NCBI RefSeq assembly: GCF_001752365.1
Contig: NZ_MEIY01000001.1
Location: forward strand, 581,179-645,178
Source of the DNA: Marinobacter sp. X15-166B
Lineage (GTDB): Bacteria; Pseudomonadota; Gammaproteobacteria; Pseudomonadales; Oleiphilaceae
Length of the DNA: 64,000 nt
Direction: 5' to 3'
Position numbers and translations under genes: made by a program. The notes beneath the pieces are model-generated. The model made no database searches. It saw nothing but the letters and a program-made list of their open reading frames with translations, and was not told where the DNA came from. This document shows positions 9,133-17,901 of this stretch, in pieces; positions within the stretch are counted from its first letter, which is position 1; each line of letters starts with the position of its first letter.

Positions 9133-10541
9133 GATCCAAACGAACCGGTACTGCGGGTGGTACGAGGGGTTGCAGGTTGGGCATTACCCCCGGCCTTGGC
9201 TGCTGGCTCCACTGCTGCCTTCCTGTCCAGCCCCTGCGCTTTTGCAGACGTTTGCGGTGACCAGTACTTCACATAGCCAAGGTACGGGTGCCCGGTCGCG
9301 GGGTCGACCGCATTCCACTCAGCAATGGTTTGAATTCCCTGAAGCTGGGCATTTGCCTCCGATCTCAAAATATCATTCACCATCCGGCCAATGCCACGAG
9401 TGGTTTTGATCTCAACGCTACCGTCACCGCGGGTTTCTTTCACTTTCTGATTCAGTTTTCGTTTGGTCACGGCTTTTTCGCCCTGCACCGTCATCGAGGC
9501 AAATTGCGCCAACCAACCATCCGCCATCAACTGTGCAGCTGTGCGTGAAGCTTCCATCTCGATGGCGATATCAAATTCATCCATGGTGCCTCGAACCAGC
9601 TGAGGCCCCGACATACCGAAGGACAATAGACCATAACGCCCTTGAGCATCGACCATTGGCTGAGCGCCAAAGTAGCCAAGCATCGGCTCACCTTCTCTCA
9701 CTTGTGGTCTGAGTCGCGCTTTTATATCTTCAACCGGAATGGCCTGCCCGGGCGCCACTTGCCCGGTTCTTAACTGGCGTCCAAACTCACTGAAACGGTC
9801 AGCCTTAACCACCACTACGCTGACACGGCCATTGTTGACCGGACCGTCACCACCGACTTCCTCAATCACGCCGAAAATACCGACACCTGACAACTGCCCC
9901 ATTGCCTGCCAAGTGGTCTCTGTAACGAACTCGTCGTAAACCAGGTTCTTGCGTTCTGCCACGGTCATTTTTGGTAAACCTGATGGATCGACGCCAAGCT
10001 GTTCCAGCAGGGCGTTCATGCCCTGTACCGTCAATTCGGCAGCACGTCCAGCTACCGCTTTACCAAGCGCGTCTAGGCTGGTGGTGTCTTTGACATCTTC
10101 TGGCAGACCATTCTGGAAGAGCTTATCTGCCATGGCCACACCAACTCGAACAGAGTCCTGGGATACCAGCTCACCCATGGCCTGTAAAAAAGCTTCCTCA
10201 GTTGCAAGTATGCGGGCTTCACTGAACGCAATACTTGTAGGGTCTGCGCTGATAGCCTGACTGGCCACCACCAAGGTGCCACCACCGGGGTTGTTTTTGG
10301 ACTGACCTCGTGACCAGCCTCTGGCATCCAGATACTCATCAATAACAGTGCTGCCAGCATCAACTTCCGTCACCGCCATGAAAGGGGATGGCGGTGTTTT
10401 ACGGGCGTCTTTTTCAGCAGCCTGAATCTCAGCGGACACGTCCTCCTGAGCGGGTGTACCTTCTTGTGCACCAACTTGCAGTGGAGCAGCCGAAACAGCG
10501 CCAGCAACCAGCAGCGACAACAGAGATTTACGAAGTTCCAT
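9126..10541 (-). CDS. Uncharacterised secreted protein (tentatively DUF6844-like)
   Basis: 471-residue protein with a clear signal peptide (MELRKSLLSLLVAGAVSAAP, cleavage near AQE). Nothing enzymatic is visible. Residues 85-180 are alanine/leucine-rich helices, residues 190-340 contain alternating beta-type segments (GRVSVVVVKADRFSEFG) and the last 50 residues are low-complexity Ala/Thr/Ser/Lys. I associate it with DUF6844 from memory only. Its position between lpoB-like and csgG-like genes, with translational overlap to the latter, argues for a joint envelope function. Confidence 0.6.
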   Translation of the reverse strand: MELRKSLLSLLVAGAVSAAPLQVGAQEGTPAQEDVSAEIQAAEKDARKTPPSPFMAVTEVDAGSTVIDEYLDARGWSRGQSKNNPGGGTLVVASQAISADPTSIAFSEARILATEEAFLQAMGELVSQDSVRVGVAMADKLFQNGLPEDVKDTTSLDALGKAVAGRAAELTVQGMNALLEQLGVDPSGLPKMTVAERKNLVYDEFVTETTWQAMGQLSGVGIFGVIEEVGGDGPVNNGRVSVVVVKADRFSEFGRQLRTGQVAPGQAIPVEDIKARLRPQVREGEPMLGYFGAQPMVDAQGRYGLLSFGMSGPQLVRGTMDEFDIAIEMEASRTAAQLMADGWLAQFASMTVQGEKAVTKRKLNQKVKETRGDGSVEIKTTRGIGRMVNDILRSEANAQLQGIQTIAEWNAVDPATGHPYLGYVKYWSPQTSAKAQGLDRKAAVEPAAKAGGNAQPATPRTTRSTGSFGSW

Positions 10542-10561
10542 GTTATGTGGGCCTTATTGTC

Positions 10562-11164
10562 TTACCAGGAAACGGACTTGTTGGAGCCGCGCTTGATGAT
10601 GGGGGTTTCGCCTTCCCAAAAAGCAAGCCCTGACGCCAGGTCGGTCAACGACAGCTGGATGTAGTACTCCACTTGCTGTTCTCTACCGACCTTGTGGTTA
10701 CGTTGCAGAATCTTGCCTGACAGACTCAGGTCAGGTGCTTGCAACGTCCCTTTTTTCTGTACTCCAGATTGATCGAACTCCGCAGAGTTACGCAGCTCAC
10801 GCGCGGCCATGTTCATTTCGTCTTCAGGACCATTCAGTCCGACCGCCGTCGTGGTGACCACTTTGCCGGAACGTAATAGCGCAACGCGGATTTTTTTGGT
10901 CAGCTGGTCGGTATCAATACGCTGCATGGTGTCATTGGTGATACGGCTTACTACCATGATGTAACGGCCACCGTTGGGATTGTGAACCGCACCACTACCC
11001 AACATGTCTTCAACAGCGTCGGTGGCCGCTTTTTCAAAGTCCCGGTAATCCATGGTCATGGCAACCGGCCCGTCATCCGCCGCCGGATCAATATAACGGG
11101 TTGGGGCTGCACAACCTGCAAGCAAAGCAAGCCCCAAAGAAAACACAAGCGCACGTTTCATCAT
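10562..11164 (-). CDS. lpoB: LpoB-like lipoprotein (penicillin-binding protein activator)
   Basis: 200-residue lipoprotein with lipobox LLAGC and acylation cysteine C18, followed by an LpoB-type domain (DYRDFEKAATDAVEDMLGS, YIMVVSRITNDTMQRIDTDQLTKKI, PDLSLSGKILQRN). In Escherichia coli LpoB is an outer-membrane lipoprotein that reaches through peptidoglycan to stimulate PBP1b. Here the linker between C18 and the domain is short, about 20 residues, so spanning may be limited or involve partner proteins. AGGAA seven bases before ATG 11164 supports the start. YcfL lies just upstream, as beside lpoB in enterobacteria. Confidence 0.85.
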   Translation of the reverse strand: MMKRALVFSLGLALLAGCAAPTRYIDPAADDGPVAMTMDYRDFEKAATDAVEDMLGSGAVHNPNGGRYIMVVSRITNDTMQRIDTDQLTKKIRVALLRSGKVVTTTAVGLNGPEDEMNMAARELRNSAEFDQSGVQKKGTLQAPDLSLSGKILQRNHKVGREQQVEYYIQLSLTDLASGLAFWEGETPIIKRGSNKSVSW

Positions 11165-11176
11165 TGGTTTGTTCCT

Positions 11177-11572
11177 TTAGTTAGGTTCGCGAAGGTGTAA
11201 TTGGTAATCGGTCACCCTGCTATGAGGTGCCACGGCCTTGAAATAACGGGTCTGTCCGGTCAGCAAAGTTGCCCTGCGATAGGCTTCTCCCACCCCCTTC
11301 ACGGTCATTCCGTTGGCATCAAACCAGGTAACTTTCCAGGCCAACTCGGCATCTGAGTGTGCCGCTACCGCAAACTGAATGTGCAGCAAACTCCCACCAC
11401 CAGCCTGTGCTACCCGCTCTTCGAACAACTCAGCCACGGTCATGCTGTAGCTAACGTCTGGATCAACGTTCAGTTGCTGTCGCGCCGCCGATGAGCTTGT
11501 TTCCGGGGGAGTTGCGCATCCGACGAGGACGGCAACGACGCTAAGCAGACTCGCAATGAATAAGCGCTTCAT
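11177..11572 (-). CDS. ycfL: YcfL-family lipoprotein (DUF1425)
   Basis: 131-residue lipoprotein with signal peptide and lipobox LVGC (C19). The rest is a single small beta-sandwich-type domain (LLHIQFAVAAHSDAELAWKVTWFDANG) as in YcfL/DUF1425. The family function is not known. In enterobacteria ycfL sits directly next to lpoB, and the same pair is found here 12 bases apart, so a link to PBP1b activation or outer-membrane biogenesis is plausible. An AAAGGA ribosome site precedes ATG 11572. Confidence 0.8.
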   Translation of the reverse strand: MKRLFIASLLSVVAVLVGCATPPETSSSAARQQLNVDPDVSYSMTVAELFEERVAQAGGGSLLHIQFAVAAHSDAELAWKVTWFDANGMTVKGVGEAYRRATLLTGQTRYFKAVAPHSRVTDYQLHLREPN

Positions 11573-11591
11573 TACACTTTCCTTTCGTTAG

Positions 11592-13109
11592 TTAGTGGAC
11601 GCTGGACACTTGGGCTGGTGTGGATTGCAGTTCGGGCAGACTCACCAAGGTAGCGGGTCTATTGCCTTGCAAGTCCATAGTAACCACCGTTGCGGGTCCA
11701 TGGGTTGTCGGACGCTTGACGTAAACGAGGGTGAACGGCTGCTGTGGAATATTAACACGCCCTAAAATGTCCCCTTGATGGTCGATCAGCGTTAACACAC
11801 CGCTTTCTGGCCGGTTTACGCGCGCCGCTTGCCAATGATTGGGCATCGCCTGCCAGCCACGCAAATCCGCTTGAGTAGTAGCTAACGCGAATACAGAAGC
11901 CCCTAGTTGTCCGGCCAATCCAAACCGATCAGCAGCTTGATTCTGAATAACAGCTTTAACCACCGCCGACGAAACTGCGCGCGCCAGAACACCGGGGAAG
12001 CGCTCTTTCATTTCAGTGCGGATGACCGTTCCCATATCAGAGAGGTGTTCAGTTTGAATTGCCTCACCGGAATCACCGACAACCCCTATTGAACCGGGCA
12101 CTGCTGGTCGCTCAGCGTATTTAGGTAGGGCAATGCCATAATAAGTCAGCTTTGATGTACCCTCATCATCAGCAAACAACAGCAGAGGGACCTCAAAGCG
12201 GGTTTCTTCCAGCACTGGCCCCAAGCCATTCTCATAGACGACCCAAACCTGGGGCTCAAGTTTGCCAGGGTTTTGCCGGCCGGAGGCCAACGCTGAGGCA
12301 AGTTTGGCATCGGCTTGCAAAACAGCGCTGGCGTTATTCATATCAGCTACGCGTTTCAGGGAAGTTGCAGCGCGCTCGTAGTCAGAACTGCCAGCGGCGT
12401 TTGCGATAAAGTAAATGCCATGGAGGTAGGTGCTGGATGGCACGATAAATTCAGGCAGGACGGACCAACCGGATGGCGTTTCATAGTTCTGAGCAACGGC
12501 CTCGTGCAAGCTTGCACTGTTCAGGTTGTCATTAACCAAAAAGGCATTACTTTCTTTGTCTTCAGCCTCTTTTTCTAAAGCGGCCTGCTGTTGCGCAATC
12601 TCATTCTGGAAATATTCCACGGCGCGCCGGGTGCGGTCATCCGCCCGGTTAAATTCGATGCGGGCGTACTCGTTATTCCCCGCGGCCAAAAACGCCAGAC
12701 CTTTGTAGGTATTAACGAGTACGGCTTCAGACATTAACGCTTGATAATCGCGCTCTGAGTCATTCACCATTATTGCCAGTAAATTTTCTGCTGCGCTGCC
12801 GATAACTCCTGTGTTATCAAGGTACTTCATACCCTCTTCAGCCAGATCGAACGCTTGCGTTGACTCTTGATAACGCCCCGATAAACGATATAACTCGCCC
12901 TGATGCAAAAGATTAAGCAAATGCGCCTCAGAATCAATCGGCTGGCCTTCAGTTATATCAAAACCAACCGCACTCAAGGCAGAGTCATAGTCGCCTGTGG
13001 CGTAGGCTGAATTGAACAAATTCATCTGGTTACGATGCTGCGCGGCTGAACAGCCAGAAAGCAGAACGACAACCGATATAACCAGAAAAATACGATTAAG
13101 CAATTTCAC
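11592..13109 (-). CDS. COG3014 family lipoprotein with TPR-like N-terminus
   Basis: 505-residue lipoprotein. The lipobox LLSGC gives acyl-Cys C20. Residues 30-180 look like TPR-type helical repeats (AYATGDYDSALSAVG, LLNLLHQGELYRLSGRYQEST, YKGLAFLAAGNNEYARIEFNRADD), followed by a charged coiled-coil stretch and a C-terminal beta-rich domain (FTLVYVKRPTTHGPATVV). The start is GTG 13109, backed by GGGGAG seven bases upstream. It is the first gene of the leftward operon, 19 bases before ycfL. The 209-base gap upstream holds its promoter, which I could not pin down. The region 7.5-13.3 kb looks somewhat AT-richer than its neighbours. Confidence 0.75.
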   Translation of the reverse strand: MKLLNRIFLVISVVVLLSGCSAAQHRNQMNLFNSAYATGDYDSALSAVGFDITEGQPIDSEAHLLNLLHQGELYRLSGRYQESTQAFDLAEEGMKYLDNTGVIGSAAENLLAIMVNDSERDYQALMSEAVLVNTYKGLAFLAAGNNEYARIEFNRADDRTRRAVEYFQNEIAQQQAALEKEAEDKESNAFLVNDNLNSASLHEAVAQNYETPSGWSVLPEFIVPSSTYLHGIYFIANAAGSSDYERAATSLKRVADMNNASAVLQADAKLASALASGRQNPGKLEPQVWVVYENGLGPVLEETRFEVPLLLFADDEGTSKLTYYGIALPKYAERPAVPGSIGVVGDSGEAIQTEHLSDMGTVIRTEMKERFPGVLARAVSSAVVKAVIQNQAADRFGLAGQLGASVFALATTQADLRGWQAMPNHWQAARVNRPESGVLTLIDHQGDILGRVNIPQQPFTLVYVKRPTTHGPATVVTMDLQGNRPATLVSLPELQSTPAQVSSVH

Positions 13110-13318
13110 TCGCGCACTCCCCGCAAAAATGATCGGTCCGGTAATTCCCTCACCACCAGTCCGCCAAACATTACCGACTAATTACAGGGAGTTAACGCTA
13201 TCCTGAAAGCTCGCTAATTGGTAGGACGCAACCTTTTGATATTACATCATTTGACATTTTGCACGACAAAACTCTACAACTCTCCATTGCGGAAGGCCTT
13301 TACAATGTGAAATGCCGA

Positions 13319-14278
13319 TCAATTGTTCCGGGTGTAAACCGTATCCCTGACGTTACGGAGGTTCCCAGCCGTAATCTCAATAATACGTTGACGCGCTTCC
13401 CGACTGGCCCAGGCGGAGTGCGGAGTGACGATCAGGTTGGGAAGATCACCCGCCAGCAAGGGGTTGCCATTGACCGGCGGTTCTTCGGTCAACACATCAA
13501 ACCCGGCTCCACCCAGCTGGCCGGCACGCAGAGCGTCGGCCAGCGCCTGCTCATCCACCAGGCCACCACGGCTGGTGTTGATCAGCAGCGCATCCGCTTT
13601 CATCTGCGCCAGTTCGGGCGCGCCGATCAGATGGTGGGTGTCCGGGGTTAACAGGCAGTGCAGTGACAGCACATCCACCTGGGGCAAGAGGTCTGCCAGC
13701 GGGATCCGGGGGTATCCATCCACCGTGCCGGCGGGTTGCCCGGGCCTGGCTCCCAGAACAATGTTCATGCCAAAGGCGCGGGCACGCTCCGCCACCGCCT
13801 GGCCCAGATCACCGTAACCGACGATGCCCAGGGTGCGGCCTTCCAGCTCGACAATCGGATGGTGCATCAGGCAAAAATACGGGCTTTTGGCCCATACTCC
13901 GGTTTGCACATCGCGGTGATAATCCAGCAACCGGGTCGCCAGTGCCAGCATCAGCGCCATGGTATGCTGGGCAACGGTGCCGCGGCCGTAGCCGGCCACG
14001 TTCATCACCTGAATGCCGTGTTGTTGGGCGGCGTCCAGATCAATGTTATTGAGGCCAGTGGCCACCACCGCGATCACTTTCAGTTCCGGGCAGGCTTCAA
14101 AATGCTCCCGGGTCAGATTGACCTTATTGACGATCGCCGTGTCCATGCCCTGCAGGCGTGCGATAATGTCTGCAGGTTCGGTACCATCGTAACAGGTCAG
14201 ATTATCGACCGCGCGACGGATGGGGCCAAGGTCCATCCCCTCCCCCAGAGACAGCGCGTCGAGAAAAGCCGCGTTCAT
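13319..14278 (-). CDS. D-2-hydroxyacid dehydrogenase (glycerate dehydrogenase-like)
   Basis: NAD(P)-dependent dehydrogenase of 319 residues that interconverts 2-hydroxy and 2-keto acids; close relatives act on hydroxypyruvate/glycerate. The Rossmann motif is GIVGYGDLGQAVAERA. The catalytic Arg region (LINTSRGGLVDE), Glu (DVLTEEPP) and His (TPHSAWAS) are all present. ATG 14278 was chosen because AGGAG lies seven bases upstream; a longer in-frame reading to 14347 lacks a ribosome site. It is divergent from tpm with a 74-base gap. The exact substrate is not readable. Confidence 0.88.
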   Translation of the reverse strand: MNAAFLDALSLGEGMDLGPIRRAVDNLTCYDGTEPADIIARLQGMDTAIVNKVNLTREHFEACPELKVIAVVATGLNNIDLDAAQQHGIQVMNVAGYGRGTVAQHTMALMLALATRLLDYHRDVQTGVWAKSPYFCLMHHPIVELEGRTLGIVGYGDLGQAVAERARAFGMNIVLGARPGQPAGTVDGYPRIPLADLLPQVDVLSLHCLLTPDTHHLIGAPELAQMKADALLINTSRGGLVDEQALADALRAGQLGGAGFDVLTEEPPVNGNPLLAGDLPNLIVTPHSAWASREARQRIIEITAGNLRNVRDTVYTRNN

Positions 14279-14352
14279 AGAAATACTCCTGCTATTAAAA
14301 CATTTATCGTAGTTTACACTTGATTGCATAGTAACCGGAGCAGACAAACATC

Positions 14353-15012
14353 ATGGAACATGAATTCTGGCATAAGCGCTGGTCCAACAATCAGATCGGC
14401 TTTCATGAAGGCAGCGTCAACCAGTACCTGTATGACCACTGGCCAGAACTTTCCCGACAGGCCAATGAGACCGTGCTGGTGCCGCTGTGCGGCAAAGCCC
14501 ACGACCTCTGGTGGCTGAACGACCGGGGTCACCCGGTCATTGGGGTGGAGCTGAGTGAAATCGCCTGCAAGGACTTTTTCACCGAGGCGGAAGAAAAGGC
14601 GACGGTCACCCCGGGTGAACCTTTTACCCGCTTTGTCCATGGCGACCTGCAATTGTGGTGCGGCGATTTTTTCCAGCTGGTCCCCGATGACCTGACCCAC
14701 GTCAAACTGGTGTACGACCGGGCCGCACTGATTGCGCTGCCTGCGGAGATGCGCCGCACCTACGTTGACCATCTGACGGCGGTCATACCCGACGATGCGC
14801 GGATGCTGCTGGTAACCCTGGACTACAACAGTGACGAAATGCAGGGGCCGCCGTTTAACGTCACCGACGAAGAAGTTTTCGCCTTGTACGGTGACAATTA
14901 TGCGGTGACCCGGATTCTGCGGCAGGACCTGCCGCCGGATAACCCGTTTGCAAAACGCAAAGGTCTGCTGCACGGTGCCACCGAAAGCGTGTTCCGCATT
15001 GACCGCAAATAA
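14353..15012 (+). CDS. tpm: Thiopurine S-methyltransferase
   Basis: 219-residue SAM-dependent methyltransferase of the TPMT family, which in bacteria methylates thiopurines and also tellurite and selenium compounds. Family hallmarks are the N-terminal WHKRWSNNQIGFHEG, the SAM-binding VLVPLCGKAHDLWWL, GVELSE, and VYDRAALIALPAEMR. Length is normal. It is divergent from the dehydrogenase gene and its 3' end lies 13 bases from the end of the convergent yehW. Confidence 0.93.
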   Translation: MEHEFWHKRWSNNQIGFHEGSVNQYLYDHWPELSRQANETVLVPLCGKAHDLWWLNDRGHPVIGVELSEIACKDFFTEAEEKATVTPGEPFTRFVHGDLQLWCGDFFQLVPDDLTHVKLVYDRAALIALPAEMRRTYVDHLTAVIPDDARMLLVTLDYNSDEMQGPPFNVTDEEVFALYGDNYAVTRILRQDLPPDNPFAKRKGLLHGATESVFRIDRK

Positions 15013-15025
15013 CCCGCCGTAACAC

Positions 15026-15763
15026 TCAGGCGCTGGCCGCACAGGGTGTGCTGCGGCTGGCCTGCCGCTCGAGGGCTTCAAACAGACTCTCCACCGTCAA
15101 CGCCAGGAGCCCTACGAGGACGGCACCCTGCAGAACGTAGGCCGTGTTGCCGTTGACCAGCCCCGCCACAATGGGATCACCCAGGGTTCGGGCGCCAATG
15201 GTGGAGCCGATAGCCGCCGTGGCGATGTTGATGGTCACGGCGGTACGCACACCGGCCAGAATGACCCGCCGTGCCAGGGGCAGCTCAACCCGCAGCAACA
15301 CCTGCCCCGGGCTCATGCCCATGGCCGTGGCGGCCTGGGTAATGGTGCGGTCAATGCCATCCAGGCCCGCCAGGGTGTTGCGCAGAATCGGCAACAAACC
15401 GAACAGGAACAGGGCCACCAGGGTTGGTCCGTCGCCAAACCCGATCGCGGGAACGGCCAGAGCCAGCACAGCCACCGGTGGAAAGGTCTGCCCGATGGAG
15501 GCCACCCGGCTGGCCAACGGCAAAAAGTCGCGGCCCCAGGGGCGGGTCACCGCAATGCCGGCCGCGATCGATACCGCGGCGGCCAGCAAACCTGACAGGA
15601 GTACCAGCGCAAGGTGGTTTTTCAGCAACAGCAACAGGCTCTCCCGCGGGTACACCAGCGCCGGCTTGCCCCAGGCGGCGAACACCGGTTCCATCAGCGG
15701 CAACCCGGTGGTAATCGCCAGTAACGCCGTCAGCCACAGGAACGGCGGCAGCCACAATTTCAT
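15026..15763 (-). CDS. yehW: Osmoprotectant ABC transporter permease (YehW type)
   Basis: 245-residue inner-membrane permease with about six hydrophobic segments and a BPD-transport EAA-like loop (QAATAMGMSPGQVLLRVELPLA). It is the second and shorter permease of the quaternary-amine/betaine importer, and with YehY should form the membrane channel. Its ATG overlaps the ATPase stop (ATGA), so translation is coupled. Gene order SBP-permease-ATPase-permease and the protein lengths match yehZYXW (osmF operon) of enterobacteria. Confidence 0.85.
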   Translation of the reverse strand: MKLWLPPFLWLTALLAITTGLPLMEPVFAAWGKPALVYPRESLLLLLKNHLALVLLSGLLAAAVSIAAGIAVTRPWGRDFLPLASRVASIGQTFPPVAVLALAVPAIGFGDGPTLVALFLFGLLPILRNTLAGLDGIDRTITQAATAMGMSPGQVLLRVELPLARRVILAGVRTAVTINIATAAIGSTIGARTLGDPIVAGLVNGNTAYVLQGAVLVGLLALTVESLFEALERQASRSTPCAASA

Positions 15764-16711
15764 CCGGCGGCGCCCTCCCGCACCTGATCCAGTGTCAATA
15801 CGCCGGTCTGCTGACCGGCCTCATCCACCACCGGCAAGTGATCGGTTTTTTGCCACAGCATGAGCGACAACGCATGCCGCAACGAATCGGCTTCGCCGAT
15901 GCTGACCGCACCAACGTCGGGCTGGCAGGGCACCTCGAGGTAACTCATCACGTCAACCACCCCTTTCAGGGCAGCGACTTTCAAGCCACGCTCCTGACTG
16001 CCGAACAGGTTTTCGACGAATTCGGAGGCGGGCTGGCGGAGGATGTTTTCGGGGGTGTCGTGCTGAACGATGCGGCCGGCGTCCATCACCGCAATGCGAT
16101 CGGCGAGTTTCATGGCCTCGTCGATATCGTGGGTCACAAACACCGTGGTCTTGCGGATTTGGCGCTGCAACTTCAGCATTTCTTTTTGCAGGCTCTCACG
16201 GGTAATGGCATCCAGTGCGCCGAACGGCTCGTCCATCAGCAGGATGTTGGGATCGGCCGCCAGCGCCCGGGCCACCCCCACCCGCTGGGCCTGTCCCCCC
16301 CGACAACTGATGGGGGTATTTGCCGGCAAACTCTGCTGCTTCCATGCCCAGCAGCGCCAGCAGTTCGTGCACCCGTTGCTGAGTCCGCGCTGTTTCCCAC
16401 CCCAACAACCGGGGCACCAGACCGATATTGCGCGCCACCGTCCAGTGGGGAAACAAGCCGGTACCCTGAATGACGTACCCCATATTCAGGCGCAGCTGGC
16501 GCACATCGAAACTGTCCACACTCTGGTTATCGATCAGTATTTCCCCGGCACTGCGGGGCAGCAACCGGTTGATCATTTTCAGCGTGGTGGACTTGCCGCC
16601 GCCGGAACTGCCCACCAGCACGCAGGTTTCACCGGTTTCTATGGTCAGGCCAACGCGATCGACCGCGATTTTGTCACCAAACTGACAGGAGACGTTTTTC
16701 AGCTCGATCAT
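15760..16711 (-). pseudogene. yehX: Osmoprotectant ABC transporter ATPase (YehX/OpuCA type), frameshifted in a C7 run
   Basis: ATPase of the same importer. The Walker A motif GSSGGGKST is at residues 34-42, the Q-loop at about 82 and the Walker B ILLMDEPFGALD in the second half; a CBS-like C-terminal region follows (QPDVGAVSIGEADSLRHALSL). The reading frame breaks exactly at the ABC signature. The + strand run of seven C at 16295-16301 makes LSGGT-; removing one base restores LSGGQAQRVGVARALA and a 316-residue protein. Both flanks overlap their neighbours by ATGA, so the operon is otherwise intact. A sequencing error in the homopolymer is at least as likely as a true mutation. Confidence 0.88.
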
Positions 16712-17898
16712 TGCGACATCCCCGCAACTCCAACATCTCCGGCCGGCGAAAGCAGTTTTCCCATAACCGTGAACAAGGCGTCCGCAAACAACGCCAGAAC
16801 AATGGTGGGCAAGGCCCCCAGTAGTACAAGATCCATAGCTGCCTGCCCAAGGCCCTGAAAAATGAAAGTACCAAAGCCGCCAGCCCCCACCAGCGCAGCC
16901 ACAGCGGTCAACCCGATGGCCTGGATGGTGGTGACCCGCACTCCCTCGATGATAACCGGCATGGCCAGCGGCAGACGCACTTGCAGCAGCATCTGGCGCG
17001 GGCTCATGCCCATGCCCGCACCGGCCTCCAGCAGCTCGTCCGCCACGCTGGTCAGCGCCACAAACGTGTTGCGCAGCATGGGCAACAGACTGTACGCCAC
17101 CAGCGCGATCATGGCCGGCGCCCAGCCGATCCCGCGAATACCCAACTCCTGCAACCACGGAAACGTCGACGACAGCAGGCTCAGAGGGGCAATTAGCAAT
17201 CCGAACAGCGCCAGACTGGGAATGGTTTGCAGAAAGCTCACCACACCGAACACCGGCCGCTGCCAGGAACTGCGACGCATGACCAGTAATGCCAGCCCGA
17301 TGGCAACCACCAAGCTGATGAGCACCGCGCCCAGCGACAACATCAGGTGATGACGCAAGGCCGTCACGAACTGCTCTGGCCGGACCCGATACTCCTGCAC
17401 CAGCGACAACGCGTGCAAATCATACTGGCTGGCCCCATAGGCCCAACCGCAAAGGATACCAGCCACCGCCAGCAGCCGCCCGATTCTGGCCCGGGGCAGT
17501 TGGCGAAGGGTTTCGGAGAGCATCAGTCCCAGCAAAAACAGCAGCGCCCACACCCCGGGCCCCACACCTATGCGGGCGTAGGCGTTAGTGTGATCGAGAT
17601 GGCGGGTAATGAACACATGCAACAGCAGGGGCACCGCGGCCAGGGCCCCGGTGAGCACCCCGCTCAGCCACCCATGGCGCCCGCGAAAATTGAGCAGGGC
17701 CATGCCCAGCAGCACCAGCAACACCGCGGTCGTCGCCAGACTGGCCTTGGCCCCCAGACCCTCCCAGGCGCCCACGGCGGTGCCGGGGACGATACGGTTC
17801 GGCTGCACGCTGCCAAAGTGCAGGGTCCAGAATAACCCGATTGCCAGTAGGCTCAGTCCCGCAACGACCCGATTGACTGCAATCCGTCGGAGCCGCAA
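16708..17898 (-). CDS. yehY: Osmoprotectant ABC transporter permease (YehY type)
   Basis: 396-residue permease, larger than YehW because of about five extra N-terminal hydrophobic segments before the standard BPD permease domain. The EAA-like loop is DELLEAGAGMGMSPRQMLLQVRLPLA. Length matches YehY (about 385). The start is a TTG at 17898, supported by GGGAG seven bases upstream and a 3-base gap to the binding-protein stop. The 3' end overlaps the ATPase start by four bases. Confidence 0.85.
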   Translation of the reverse strand: MRLRRIAVNRVVAGLSLLAIGLFWTLHFGSVQPNRIVPGTAVGAWEGLGAKASLATTAVLLVLLGMALLNFRGRHGWLSGVLTGALAAVPLLLHVFITRHLDHTNAYARIGVGPGVWALLFLLGLMLSETLRQLPRARIGRLLAVAGILCGWAYGASQYDLHALSLVQEYRVRPEQFVTALRHHLMLSLGAVLISLVVAIGLALLVMRRSSWQRPVFGVVSFLQTIPSLALFGLLIAPLSLLSSTFPWLQELGIRGIGWAPAMIALVAYSLLPMLRNTFVALTSVADELLEAGAGMGMSPRQMLLQVRLPLAMPVIIEGVRVTTIQAIGLTAVAALVGAGGFGTFIFQGLGQAAMDLVLLGALPTIVLALFADALFTVMGKLLSPAGDVGVAGMSQ

Positions 17899-17901
17899 CG
17901 G

